Below, one piece after another: positions 37,456 to 46,137 of a stretch of 64,000 bases of DNA. A program made the translations under genes and the position numbers. The notes beneath the pieces are model-generated. The model saw nothing but the letters and a program-made list of their open reading frames with translations. It was not told where the DNA came from and searched no databases. Within the stretch, counting starts at the first letter, position 1. Each line of letters begins with the position of its first letter. The stretch covers positions 237,217 through 301,216 of the forward strand of contig NZ_JBBUKT010000010.1 in the NCBI RefSeq assembly GCF_038066715.1, written 5' to 3'. The DNA is from Luteolibacter sp. Y139 (lineage in GTDB: Bacteria; Verrucomicrobiota; Verrucomicrobiia; Verrucomicrobiales; Akkermansiaceae).

Positions 37456-37800
37456 ATGACTGAGCCAGATCGCCAGACGCAACCTATTGAAACCCCTTCC
37501 GAGCACCCGAATGCTAAGGACCACGGCACCAGCCACGTGGTGAGGAAGGAAGGATTGGGCGGAGCGGTAGGGACATCCGTGGGAGGTGTCGCTGGCGCTG
37601 CCGCGGGAGCTGCCGTCGGTGCCCTTGGAGGGCCAGCAGGGATGGCGGTCGGGGCGCTTGTCGGCGCCGGCATCGGCGCACTGGGAGGCAAGCTCGCCGG
37701 CGACCCCGTAAACTCAGAGCTTGAAAAGCAGGACGATCCTGAGGGCCCACCGGGCGAGGAAGGTTCCGGTGGTGGAGCAAGCTCTCCCGGATCTCAGTGA
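37456..37800 (+). CDS. Glycine-zipper protein (short relative)
   Basis: A 114-residue protein with a polar N-terminus, a long Gly/Ala zipper (GTSVGGVAGAAAGAAVGALG, then GGPAGMAVGALVGAGIGALGG) and a charged tail ending GGASSPGSQ. It resembles the zipper part of the 169-residue proteins at 14221 and 38860 but lacks their C-terminal domain and the TGEPGSHP motif. Membrane insertion is likely. Confidence 0.7.
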   Translation: MTEPDRQTQPIETPSEHPNAKDHGTSHVVRKEGLGGAVGTSVGGVAGAAAGAAVGALGGPAGMAVGALVGAGIGALGGKLAGDPVNSELEKQDDPEGPPGEEGSGGGASSPGSQ

Positions 37801-37926
37801 AAGTCGTGGGTCTGTTCGCCTAATTGAAAGGCTCCCTCCGCTTGCATGCCTCGTCTACCATCACACCAGTTACAAACGTGCGGAAATCGGGTTAGACTGT
37901 CGGATTCGCGTGGTTAGCATTGCCCG

Positions 37927-38778
37927 ATGAATTTCCGCGTCAGTTCCGATCTCAGCTATACTCTTCGTGGGCCCTCCACCTTCTTTTTCGCCATCAAGTG
38001 CCTCGCCACGGGTGGTCAGAGAATCCTTAACGAGAACCTCTACACAAGCTTGGAAGTCCCCACGGATGACTTCACAGCATCGGTGGGAATGAATCGCTTT
38101 ACCCGGATACGTACCTCGGGGTCGGGGGCCATGCAGGTCCGGTATCAGGCAGACGTTGAGACCTCGACGCAGATAGCGGACGTGGCGTCGTTGCTCGCGG
38201 ATGATCCGGGCAGACTCGATCCGGATGCCGTCCCTTTCCTTTTTCCCAGCCGGTATTGCCAGTCGGATCGCCTGCGGCAGCAGGCATTGGATCTTTTCGG
38301 GCATTTGCCGGACCCATACTCGATAGCTTCGGGCGTAAGCGATTGGATCTACGAGAAAGTGACCTACAAGAGCGGGAGCACCAACGAGCAGTCCTCAGCC
38401 GTGGATACTTTGGAGCAGCGCCAAGGGGTTTGTCGTGATTTCGCTCATCTTGCTATCGCCATGTGCCGCGCCTTGAATGTGCCCGCCCGCTACGTTTCGT
38501 GCTACTCACACCTCCTCAATCCCACCGACTTCCATGCAGTGTTCGAAGTCTTCATTGGAAAGCTCTGGTATGTGTTCGATCCCACCCGTTTAGCTCCGCT
38601 GAATGGTTTGGTGCGGGTTGCCACGGGGCGCGACGCTGCCGATGTTTCCGTTTGCACGATCTTTGGAGACCCCATCCTCGAAAGGAGCGAAGTGATATGC
38701 AATTCCTTGGATGGACAGTTCGTCCCGATAACCCGCGACACTCTGATGGCGGCTAATCAGGTCATCGCCCTTCTTTGA
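37927..38778 (+). CDS. Transglutaminase-like cysteine protein
   Basis: A 283-residue protein of the bacterial transglutaminase-like superfamily. The catalytic triad is visible as Cys in QGVCRDFAHLA, His in DFHAVFEVF and Asp in YVFDPTR. The N-terminal ~120 residues form the beta domain usual in this family (SYTLRGPSTFFFAIK). Such enzymes act as proteases or amidases or cross-linkers; no signal peptide is seen, so it is probably cytoplasmic. Confidence 0.9.
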   Translation: MNFRVSSDLSYTLRGPSTFFFAIKCLATGGQRILNENLYTSLEVPTDDFTASVGMNRFTRIRTSGSGAMQVRYQADVETSTQIADVASLLADDPGRLDPDAVPFLFPSRYCQSDRLRQQALDLFGHLPDPYSIASGVSDWIYEKVTYKSGSTNEQSSAVDTLEQRQGVCRDFAHLAIAMCRALNVPARYVSCYSHLLNPTDFHAVFEVFIGKLWYVFDPTRLAPLNGLVRVATGRDAADVSVCTIFGDPILERSEVICNSLDGQFVPITRDTLMAANQVIALL

Positions 38779-38859
38779 GCGAGGTGCAAGACCGCTCCTG
38801 CCTCGCCCTGGTGCGCTGCTGACATCTGTATCCATAGCTTCCACTCCTTGGGATCACTT

Positions 38860-39369
38860 TCAGATCCCGTCTTTGTCTGCATCACCGGGAAGCTTCCCTT
38901 CGACCTTGTTCCATGCTTCGCGAATGGCCTCCTTGGCGCTCGGCCAATCGAGTCGGGACTTCCCTTTGCGCTCTTCCCAGTCGGTTTGGAGCGCGCTCTG
39001 GGAGGTCTCGAAATCGGTGCCATAGCGATTGGGGCCTTCCCAGCCCAGGCGATAGGCGGGAGCGTAGTCCTCGTCGTAGTTCCGATCGGTCCGATAGTAT
39101 TTGGTCTTCGAGTGATTTTCCCTCCAATGCTCTTCCTCGGCCGAAGGATCAAATTCTTCAGCTGCCGCCTTTCCCGCCGCGGCGCCCAAAACTCCTCCAA
39201 TCACCGCTCCGGCCGCGGCTCCTGCAGGTCCTCCAATCGACCCCAAGGTCGCACCTGCTGCACCTGCTGCGGCAGTTGCGACTCCCACGCCAATCGGATG
39301 GCTGCCCGGCTCGCCGGTGATGGAATCTTCGTTGCGGGCTTCCTTCAGTTCTTCCTCCTTGGTTTTCAT
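38860..39369 (-). CDS. Glycine-zipper protein, TGEPGSHP family (paralogue)
   Basis: A 169-residue paralogue of the protein at 14221. It shares SITGEPGSHPIGVG, a Gly/Ala zipper (about residues 30-70) and a charged C-terminal domain with EEHWRENHSKTKYYRTDRNY and the APAYRLGW motif. Equal length and shared order point to duplication. Upstream is a perfect inverted repeat that may control it. Confidence 0.75.
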   Translation of the reverse strand: MKTKEEELKEARNEDSITGEPGSHPIGVGVATAAAGAAGATLGSIGGPAGAAAGAVIGGVLGAAAGKAAAEEFDPSAEEEHWRENHSKTKYYRTDRNYDEDYAPAYRLGWEGPNRYGTDFETSQSALQTDWEERKGKSRLDWPSAKEAIREAWNKVEGKLPGDADKDGI

Positions 39370-39395
39370 CGTTGGATTTTTCGGCTGGTTGAAAC

Positions 39396-39419
39396 CGGAC
39401 GTGATGCCTTGCACGTCCG
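39396..39419. promoter_or_regulatory. Inverted repeat upstream of the glycine-zipper gene
   Basis: CGGACGTG and CACGTCCG form a perfect 8-bp inverted repeat with an 8-base spacer, 27-50 bases upstream of the start codon of the leftward gene. Position and symmetry suit an operator or promoter-overlapping regulator site; no regulator is identified. Confidence 0.4.
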
Positions 39420-39618
39420 ATACCTTACGTTGGGAGCGGCAGACGCGTGGTGACACGTCTCGACATGATGCAGAATGCGAGCGACGCAGGGCAGATTGCG
39501 GAGTATTCAAGGCGTCCTGCTGTGTCCTATCGCCACCGATCGCCGTATGGATCGACCACGATTCGCAACGTGGACCGGTTCCGGTGGCTGGCACTCCCGA
39601 TGCATATGTGAGAGTCCT

Positions 39619-39894
39619 ATGAGTGACCCATTGCCATCCAATCCCCATCCGGATTCCGTGCCGCCTCTCTCCGATAGGGCCTCTGAAGTGGAGCGGGAGT
39701 CGGCAGACCACGCGTCAAAACGTGCAAGGGATTCTGAACGCATCTCCAGCGCTAGTTGTGACGAGGTTTGCGCCACGACCCGCGCCTGCGAAGCCGTGGA
39801 CCGGTTTGTCCGGGAACACCCTCTCGTCTCCGTAGGCCTAGCTTTAGGACTCGGCCTGGCAGTGGGGGCATCGCTCCGATTGAACAATCACTGA
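39619..39894 (+). CDS. DUF883 (ElaB/YqjD-like) membrane-anchored protein
   Basis: A 91-residue protein: a charged helical N-terminus followed by RFVREHPLVSVGLALGLG and a single C-terminal helix, the DUF883 signature. E. coli relatives anchor at the inner membrane in stationary phase and bind ribosomes. It is 22 bases upstream of the frameshifted SHOCT gene. Confidence 0.8.
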   Translation: MSDPLPSNPHPDSVPPLSDRASEVERESADHASKRARDSERISSASCDEVCATTRACEAVDRFVREHPLVSVGLALGLGLAVGASLRLNNH

Positions 39895-39916
39895 CCTAGC
39901 TTTAACCCTCTTCCAT

Positions 39917-40607
39917 ATGCCCCATCTTACCGCTACCGAGGAAGCCACGCTCAAGGAGGTGGCGAAGCGCCACGAGCTGTCGGGGGAATCAGTGAGAACC
40001 CTTCTGGAAGCCTTGCAACGTGGAGGCGGGACGATGGCCCAATTCCAGTGCGTAGAGTTCGGAAGCGGACAGTGGATGCAGGGAGGGATGACGATGGTTG
40101 GGGACATGTTCAACCATTCCCTGAAGGCGAGGGTGAATGCAGTGTTCTCGGAACTGGCCACCGCCCTGTCTCGTGAGGACCTCTTCGAATTCGAACCCGT
40201 GGCGAAACGTCATCCAACTTCCTCGGGATGTGGTGGCCGCCGGACCTCGGCACGCCCTCAACCAGCGGATCCCAGAATCAAATACGCTACGGATGGCAAT
40301 CGATCGAAATGGCGAAGTCACTGTCTATGATACAGGCTCCCACCAGATTGGCGGGGTCAGCCAGCAGCAGGGCTCTTCCGCAAAGCTTGAGTTCTCGAGC
40401 CAGCTTGGAGGCTTCACGGCAGAGAGCCTTCCGGTCATTTCTGGCAATGTGAGTAACCGCCCCAGACCTCCCCCTGCGGCCGAGAAGGGAGACCGTGCTC
40501 CGGACGTCGCGGAAACGCTCCGAAAGCTTGCAGACCTTCATTCCCAAGGCCTACTGAGCGACGACGAATTGGCAGCCAAACGAAAGCAGGTCATCGACCG
40601 GATCTGA
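39917..40607 (+). pseudogene. SHOCT-domain protein gene with two frameshifts
   Basis: Three consecutive frames together make one known protein type. Frame one gives the start (TATEEATLKEVAKRHELSGES, MAQFQCVEFGSGQWMQGGM). Near 40205-40228 the sense passes to a frame reading MWWPPDLGTPSTSGSQNQIR. Near 40290 it passes to a third frame, RMAIDRNGEVTVYDTGSHQI, which runs to the SHOCT motif (ETLRKLADLHSQGLLSDDE). Relatives have a few more residues between the second and third parts, so a small deletion is likely. SHOCT domains are short oligomerisation modules. Either a decayed gene or sequence errors. Confidence 0.7.
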
Positions 40608-40763
40608 GAGGGCCAAATTGCCGCGTGAAATGCCATCGAGCACACGAAAACGAGGCCGATCACGCGGGCCATCGCCGCCAAGTAATCCAGTCGGCTATCT
40701 TCGCTACTGTAGTTCCTGAAGAGGGCCGCCAAGAGATGGCGCGCAGGTTGCGAGGGGAGAGCC

Positions 40764-41651
40764 ATGGCGAACAAATCGAAGGACGAATCGGAAGAGAAGC
40801 CACAGCGCCCGGAGCAGTCCCAACCTCACCAACCCGGGCGCGAGGCGATAATGCAGCCTCTCCCAAAGTATGAGCATGAGGGCTTGAAAGGAAGCGGCCG
40901 GCTTGAGGGCAGGGTGGCGCTTATCACAGGTGGAGACTCGGGCATCGGGCGCGCGGTCGCGGTTGCATTCGCCCGTGAAGGAGCCGATGTCATGATCGTT
41001 TACCTCGAAGAAGAGGAAGACGCGCTAGAGACCGCGAATCTGGTGGAGACGCTTGGACGCCGGTGCCGACTTCATTGCGGAGATATAGGAATGAAGTCCG
41101 TGTGCGCGGAAGCAGTAGAAGCGACAATTGAGGCATTCGGCCGGCTCGACATCCTGGTGAACAACGCGGCGGAGCAGCACCTCCGCTCCTCCATCACCGA
41201 GATTAGCGAGGATCAGCTCGAACGCACATTCCGTACGAATCTCTTCTCGATGTTTTTCCTGACGGCAGCGGCGCTGTCCTACCTGAGGAAGTCGCCTCAT
41301 CCAGCGATAATTAACACGACCTCCGTGACAGCCTACCGCGGCAGTCCGAAGCTGCTCGATTACTCGGCCACAAAAGGAGCAATCGTCAGCTTCACGCGCT
41401 CACTTGCAGGCCAGCTGGCCGATCAAAAGATCCGAGTGAATGCGGTCGCACCCGGGCCGATCTGGACGCCCCTGATTCCGGCAACGTTTCCTCCCGAAGA
41501 AGTCGCCACCTTTGGATCTGACTCACCGCTAGGACGCGCCGGCGAGCCATGGGAATGCGCGGAGTGCTACGTGTTCCTGGCGAGTGAAGCAGCCAGCTAT
41601 ATGACGGGCCAAGTGCTCCACCCGAATGGAGGCGAGATCATCAACGGCTGA
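40764..41651 (+). CDS. SDR oxidoreductase (YghA/general stress type)
   Basis: A 295-residue short-chain dehydrogenase with the N-terminal extension typical of YghA and Bacillus GSP39-like enzymes (PLPKYEHEGLKGSGRLEGR). It has the cofactor motif TGGDSGIGRA, NNAAEQ, the catalytic Ser in TTSVTAYRG, the YSATKGA pair, and PGPIWTPL. NAD(P)-dependent alcohol or aldehyde chemistry is expected; the substrate is unknown. It belongs to the stress-gene cluster. Confidence 0.9.
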   Translation: MANKSKDESEEKPQRPEQSQPHQPGREAIMQPLPKYEHEGLKGSGRLEGRVALITGGDSGIGRAVAVAFAREGADVMIVYLEEEEDALETANLVETLGRRCRLHCGDIGMKSVCAEAVEATIEAFGRLDILVNNAAEQHLRSSITEISEDQLERTFRTNLFSMFFLTAAALSYLRKSPHPAIINTTSVTAYRGSPKLLDYSATKGAIVSFTRSLAGQLADQKIRVNAVAPGPIWTPLIPATFPPEEVATFGSDSPLGRAGEPWECAECYVFLASEAASYMTGQVLHPNGGEIING

Positions 41652-41817
41652 AAGCTCCATTGGCGGGGGACCGCAGTTCGAGGAATTTCCCTGAGGCGGC
41701 GAATGACGAGATGAGGGCAGGAACGGGGCGGACTGCATCGCGCGACGGCGGTATGCTTTGCTTTTTGCTCAAGGAGAAGCGCGTCAGCTTCATTTTCGCG
41801 TCGTTTGACCGGGGATC

Positions 41818-42594
41818 ATGGCTGGCACAGAGTTCGCGAGGGAAAGCGCCATGTATCGAGAACCTACCGTCTCTCTTGAAGGCTACCGAATTCTGGTCAC
41901 AGGCGGCACAACCGGGATCGGGCGGGCCACAGCGCTGGAGCTGGCAACTCACGGCGCGCATGTGCTCATCAATGGGACGGATGCGAAACACCTTGAGGAT
42001 GCTGAGCAATCGTGCGATGGAGCCGCCGGAAAAGTGGAAGGAATACTGGCAGACATCGGCACCAAGGAGGGCGTGCTTGCGCTGTTCGCGGCTGTCGACG
42101 AGCGCTTGGGAGGAATTGATATTGCCGTCCTCAATGCCGGCGTCGCGGAGTCCGGTCCGCTCGTCGATATGACCCACGACGCGTGCAACGAGATCGTGAA
42201 TGTGAATCTAACGGGCTACATTTCGTGCTCCATTGAATCTTTGAAGCGGATGAAAGGCAAGGGAGGTCAGATCATCCTCATTGGCTCGATGAGCGCCGAG
42301 GAATGTGGCACAAATGCGGCCACCTACGTGGCCTCGAAGTCCGGAATTCGGGGATTTTCCAAGTCGCTGCGGCGAGAAGTGAATCCCGAGGGGATTCGAG
42401 TTTCCCTCATTGAGCCCGGCAAAGTTGGAACGGACATGCAGGATGCCAGCCCTGAGGAGCAGGAGAAAGCCGAGGAAAATCATGAAATGCTGACGTCCGA
42501 GGACATTGCGCGGAGTGTGATGTACGTGCTCAGCCAGCCTGATCGTTGCGACGTCGTCATGCTCCAGATCCGTCCCCGTCTCGAAGCCATTTGA
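41818..42594 (+). CDS. SDR oxidoreductase
   Basis: A 258-residue classical short-chain dehydrogenase: TGGTTGIGRA cofactor motif, LNAGVAESG, catalytic Ser in IGSMSAEEC, and YVASKSGIRG. The start may be the first ATG or the one 11 codons later (MYREPTVSL). It follows the YghA-like SDR on the same strand. It resembles serine/3-hydroxy acid dehydrogenase-type SDRs, but the substrate cannot be told. Confidence 0.88.
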   Translation: MAGTEFARESAMYREPTVSLEGYRILVTGGTTGIGRATALELATHGAHVLINGTDAKHLEDAEQSCDGAAGKVEGILADIGTKEGVLALFAAVDERLGGIDIAVLNAGVAESGPLVDMTHDACNEIVNVNLTGYISCSIESLKRMKGKGGQIILIGSMSAEECGTNAATYVASKSGIRGFSKSLRREVNPEGIRVSLIEPGKVGTDMQDASPEEQEKAEENHEMLTSEDIARSVMYVLSQPDRCDVVMLQIRPRLEAI

Positions 42595-42649
42595 GAGCAT
42601 GTCGCCACGTGGATGGTGCGCGTGAGGTTGCTTTCCCCATCTACCCTTC

Positions 42650-44890
42650 ATGAAAGGAAACCCACCCTTCACCCGCCATCCGGTGGAGCGTGAATATTTG
42701 GCGAGATCCTGGGCCGGGCATTCGCTGCAGCTTCAACATGCCCGGCTACTCGCGCAGCATGGATCATTCCGGATGATGGAGAGTGATCAAGCTGTCTGGC
42801 TGATCGTTGACTGCAAGACGGGCGTTTTGGCTGCCTTGCGTCTCTTGGAAAAAGATCCGCACGTGTCGAAGGTGAAGGTGACCGGGGATGGCCCTAATTT
42901 CGTATTGAAGACTGCCTGTTTGGTCGGAGACTACGAAATCCGCCTTCGACTGACCGAAGATCCCGTCCCGATGGCACGAGCAACGGTGCGAGTCACTACC
43001 CGGCAGCCTGCCAAGCTTGACCCTTCCGCGCGGGAAATCCTGGCAACGGATTTGCGCCATCGACCCTTAGACGAGGGGCTTCTCTTCACGACGCAGACAG
43101 GCTCGAATTCCGGGCATGCCTTTGTGGCGGCGAACGATGCGACGGTGTTCTACTTCCAGAATCTCACCGCCCTAGGTCCGTACTCGGCATTAACGGGAGC
43201 CAATTTACGGGGTTGCGTGGGGGTGGAGTGGCCGGCGCTCGGTCTGTGCTTACCCAGCGGCGAGCGGCCATTGCCGAAGGGGGTGACGGTCGTCATCTCG
43301 GACGCCTTCCTTCGCGTCACGGGAAGCAGCGACCGGGGAGAGGCGACCCGAGCCGTGGAATTCCTCGAGGGGTTGGCGTGGGCCTATCGAAAAACGGCGC
43401 CACCTCCCGGGAAGTGGTTCGATTGGACGCGTGCTGCAGAACGTATCCTGGCGGAGCTGGGAAAGTCGCGCGCATGCGTGCGCAAGATCAGGGGCAAAGC
43501 GTTTCTCAACGCCTACGTGGGTTCGGATGACAAGCCGCCGGAGAGCATGGTCCAAGCTGCGGTGCAGGTGGCATTGTGCGAGTACGAGGGCTGGCAGCTT
43601 GAGCCCCATCCCCTGATGAAGCGACTGGAAGGCAATCTCGAAGCCTTCTTCCTGAAGGATCTGGGCACCATGGCCCGGTGGTTGCCAGGCGAGAAGTTTT
43701 TGAAGACGGATCGGGGCGAGGAGCAGGAAACCGAGAGGATGGATTCCTGGTATCTGCTTCACACGATGATGAACCTCGGCCGGCTCGCCGCCTCGGGAAA
43801 GAAGGCCGAGCAGAAGCTCTTCCTTGAATGCCTCGAATATACGATAAAAACGGCGCATCATTTCCAGCACGATTGGCCGGTGTTCTACCACCGCAAGACG
43901 CTGAAAGTCCTGAAGCGAGAAGTGGCCGAGGGTCTCGGGGGCGAACGCGATGCTGCCGGACTCTATGCCCATGTGATGCTGCAGGCCTGGGACCTCACCG
44001 CGGACCGGAGGTATCTGGGGGAAGCAGAAGCAGCTGCCTCAAAGCTGACGGGCCTTGGATTCGGCATGCTCTATCAGACGAATAATACCGTGCACACTGC
44101 CGTCGCTCTAGCCCGGCTTTGGAAGGCGACAGGCAACTCGCTCTATCGGGAGCTGAGCTTGGTCTGCATGGCGAGCGTGTTGAGCCATCTCTGGATGTGG
44201 GAGCCAGCGCGGCCCGGGAATTCGTGGAGCACTTACATGGGGCTGCCGCCCCTTCACGACGCTCCCTATATTGCACCGTACGAGGAGGCGGAGGTGTTCG
44301 CGGCGAGTCGCGTTTATCTGTCTGAGATGGGCGATCAAATCCCCCTGTCGCTCGTGGAACTCTGGGTGGAGTATGGGAAACATCTCATTAGCCGGGCGGC
44401 CTACTACCTCCCCGAGATGCTCCCGGCTGATGGAATCTGTGATTCACCTCATGAGGGAGTCATCGACCGCTCCTTGCCTGTTCCCCTGGAGGATCTTTAT
44501 GCCTCCGTGGAGCCTGCCGGCCAGGTTGGACAAGAGCTTTACGGTGCGGGCTTGGCGCTGACTCTAGCGACGCGAACGTTCCATCGTTGGCACGACGTGC
44601 CATTCATGGTCTGGGCTGCGGTGCCCCTGGCAGGAGCTGAATTTTCCGCTGATGGCAAACGGCCGTCGAAGGTCGTAATCCGCTTCAAGTTGGTCGGGCC
44701 CGAGTCACACCGTCATGGTCTGCGCATCATTCCGAATTCTCGCCGGCGTGGAAAAAATAAGTTCAAGGTGTGGCGGGAGGAGCCGGGGAAGCGACGGGCC
44801 ATGCTCAAGCCGGTGGTTACCAAGGACGGCCACTTTGTTTTTGAGGCGGCGGGGAGTGCCCGGATCGAGATCGTCTGGCTGCGGAAGTAA
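42650..44890 (+). CDS. Large (alpha/alpha)-barrel-like hypothetical protein
   Basis: A 746-residue protein with no signal peptide. A beta-rich N-terminal half is followed by repeated helical hairpins (DSWYLLHTMMNLGRLAASGKK, AGLYAHVMLQAWDLTADRRY, NTVHTAVALARLWKATGN), as in (alpha/alpha)6-barrel carbohydrate enzymes, and a C-terminal beta domain. I do not recognise a family. It is convergent with the lactonase gene and near the GH130 gene, so a sugar-related role is plausible. Confidence 0.75.
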   Translation: MKGNPPFTRHPVEREYLARSWAGHSLQLQHARLLAQHGSFRMMESDQAVWLIVDCKTGVLAALRLLEKDPHVSKVKVTGDGPNFVLKTACLVGDYEIRLRLTEDPVPMARATVRVTTRQPAKLDPSAREILATDLRHRPLDEGLLFTTQTGSNSGHAFVAANDATVFYFQNLTALGPYSALTGANLRGCVGVEWPALGLCLPSGERPLPKGVTVVISDAFLRVTGSSDRGEATRAVEFLEGLAWAYRKTAPPPGKWFDWTRAAERILAELGKSRACVRKIRGKAFLNAYVGSDDKPPESMVQAAVQVALCEYEGWQLEPHPLMKRLEGNLEAFFLKDLGTMARWLPGEKFLKTDRGEEQETERMDSWYLLHTMMNLGRLAASGKKAEQKLFLECLEYTIKTAHHFQHDWPVFYHRKTLKVLKREVAEGLGGERDAAGLYAHVMLQAWDLTADRRYLGEAEAAASKLTGLGFGMLYQTNNTVHTAVALARLWKATGNSLYRELSLVCMASVLSHLWMWEPARPGNSWSTYMGLPPLHDAPYIAPYEEAEVFAASRVYLSEMGDQIPLSLVELWVEYGKHLISRAAYYLPEMLPADGICDSPHEGVIDRSLPVPLEDLYASVEPAGQVGQELYGAGLALTLATRTFHRWHDVPFMVWAAVPLAGAEFSADGKRPSKVVIRFKLVGPESHRHGLRIIPNSRRRGKNKFKVWREEPGKRRAMLKPVVTKDGHFVFEAAGSARIEIVWLRK

Positions 44891-44920
44891 AAGGTCCACC
44901 TGCTTCCGCTTCCAGTGCCG

Positions 44921-46018
44921 TCACTCGAGGAAGATCACACAAATCGGCTTGGGGCATGAGATCGCCGCCACCGCGTTCCCGATCATTCCACTTTTCCCAT
45001 CCAGTGGCAGCGCAACGATGGTATCTGAATCCTGGTGGGCACAGAGAATCCAGTTGGCGTCCGGCGATATGACGAAGTGCCGCGGGTTCTTCCCGCCCGC
45101 AGGGGCAACCAGGATTCGTTTGAGCTCTCCGGATCCGGCGTCTCGCGCGAAAACCGCGATGCTGTCGTGCCCGCGGTTCGAGACGTAGACGAATCTGCCA
45201 TTGGGATGAATCGCGATCTCGGCGGTGGTGTTGTTCACCACTTCACCTTCAGGCAGCGTGGACACGTGATTGATAGTCTCGAAGCAGCCGCTTCCTGCGT
45301 TGATGGTGAGAGCACTCACCGTGCTGTCCAATTCGTTGGCGACATAAGCGTGACGTCCATCGGGGGAAAATGCCATGTGACGCGGACCCGCGCCAGGCAC
45401 CGATTGCCATACTGACAACGTTTCCCATTCAGGCCTCGCATCCTGGATCGTCCAACACTGTATCCGATCGAGTTCCAAGTCCGGAACGTGAAGCGTCTTG
45501 CCCCGGAAGTACACTCCGTGAGGATGTGAACCCTCCTGGCGGTTTGGGCTCGGGCCTCCGCCGATCGTCCGTGTGGAAAAGGTGGAAATAGGGAGACCCC
45601 GTTCGTCCAGTGCGAGCGTGTACGTGGTTCCATCGTCGTAGTTTGCCACCGCGAGCGTGGCACCGAATTCATCAATGGCCAGATGACAGGGAGTAGATCC
45701 TCCTGACGATGCTTCCGATCTCAGGTCGAGGGAACGGGCATTGATCGCAAACACCGCCACGCTCCCGTCCGGGAACTGGTCGGAGCGGCCTACCGAATAG
45801 AGAAGAGGCAGCGTGGGATGAAGACAAAGGAAGGTGGCACTGTTGCCATACCGCGCACCAAGGGTCACCTCACCGAAAGTCGCGGAGGCGGGGTCGAATG
45901 ACGACAAAAGAATACCGCCGCGGTCTTTCGATTCGCCTTCCACGATGGATCCGATGGCAATCCGCAGGGGGCGTTCAGCTTGCTCTGCATCGATAGGGGG
46001 AGCTTGTCGGTGATTCAT
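44921..46018 (-). CDS. 6-phosphogluconolactonase-type (YbhE) beta-propeller lactonase
   Basis: A 365-residue seven-bladed beta-propeller of the cycloisomerase-2/YbhE lactonase family: LHPTLPLLYSVGR, GSTPCHLAIDEFGATLAVANY, GSHPHGVYF, GPRHMAFSPDGRHAYVANELD, AEIAIHPNGRFVYVSNRGHD and NPRHFVISPD. These repeats with His and Arg are the usual active-site elements. E. coli Pgl hydrolyses 6-phosphogluconolactone; other members act on other lactones. No signal peptide, so cytoplasmic. Same strand as the GH130 gene upstream. Confidence 0.88.
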   Translation of the reverse strand: MNHRQAPPIDAEQAERPLRIAIGSIVEGESKDRGGILLSSFDPASATFGEVTLGARYGNSATFLCLHPTLPLLYSVGRSDQFPDGSVAVFAINARSLDLRSEASSGGSTPCHLAIDEFGATLAVANYDDGTTYTLALDERGLPISTFSTRTIGGGPSPNRQEGSHPHGVYFRGKTLHVPDLELDRIQCWTIQDARPEWETLSVWQSVPGAGPRHMAFSPDGRHAYVANELDSTVSALTINAGSGCFETINHVSTLPEGEVVNNTTAEIAIHPNGRFVYVSNRGHDSIAVFARDAGSGELKRILVAPAGGKNPRHFVISPDANWILCAHQDSDTIVALPLDGKSGMIGNAVAAISCPKPICVIFLE

Positions 46019-46137
46019 CGCGAAATGGAGTTGAGAGCATTGAAACGTGCCCTTTTTCCCGGATCGACCACCCCGGCAATCGGCGCCTGGCTCACGACTT
46101 GGAGGTGAGTTATCCCGGAAGAATGGGAATATTCGAA

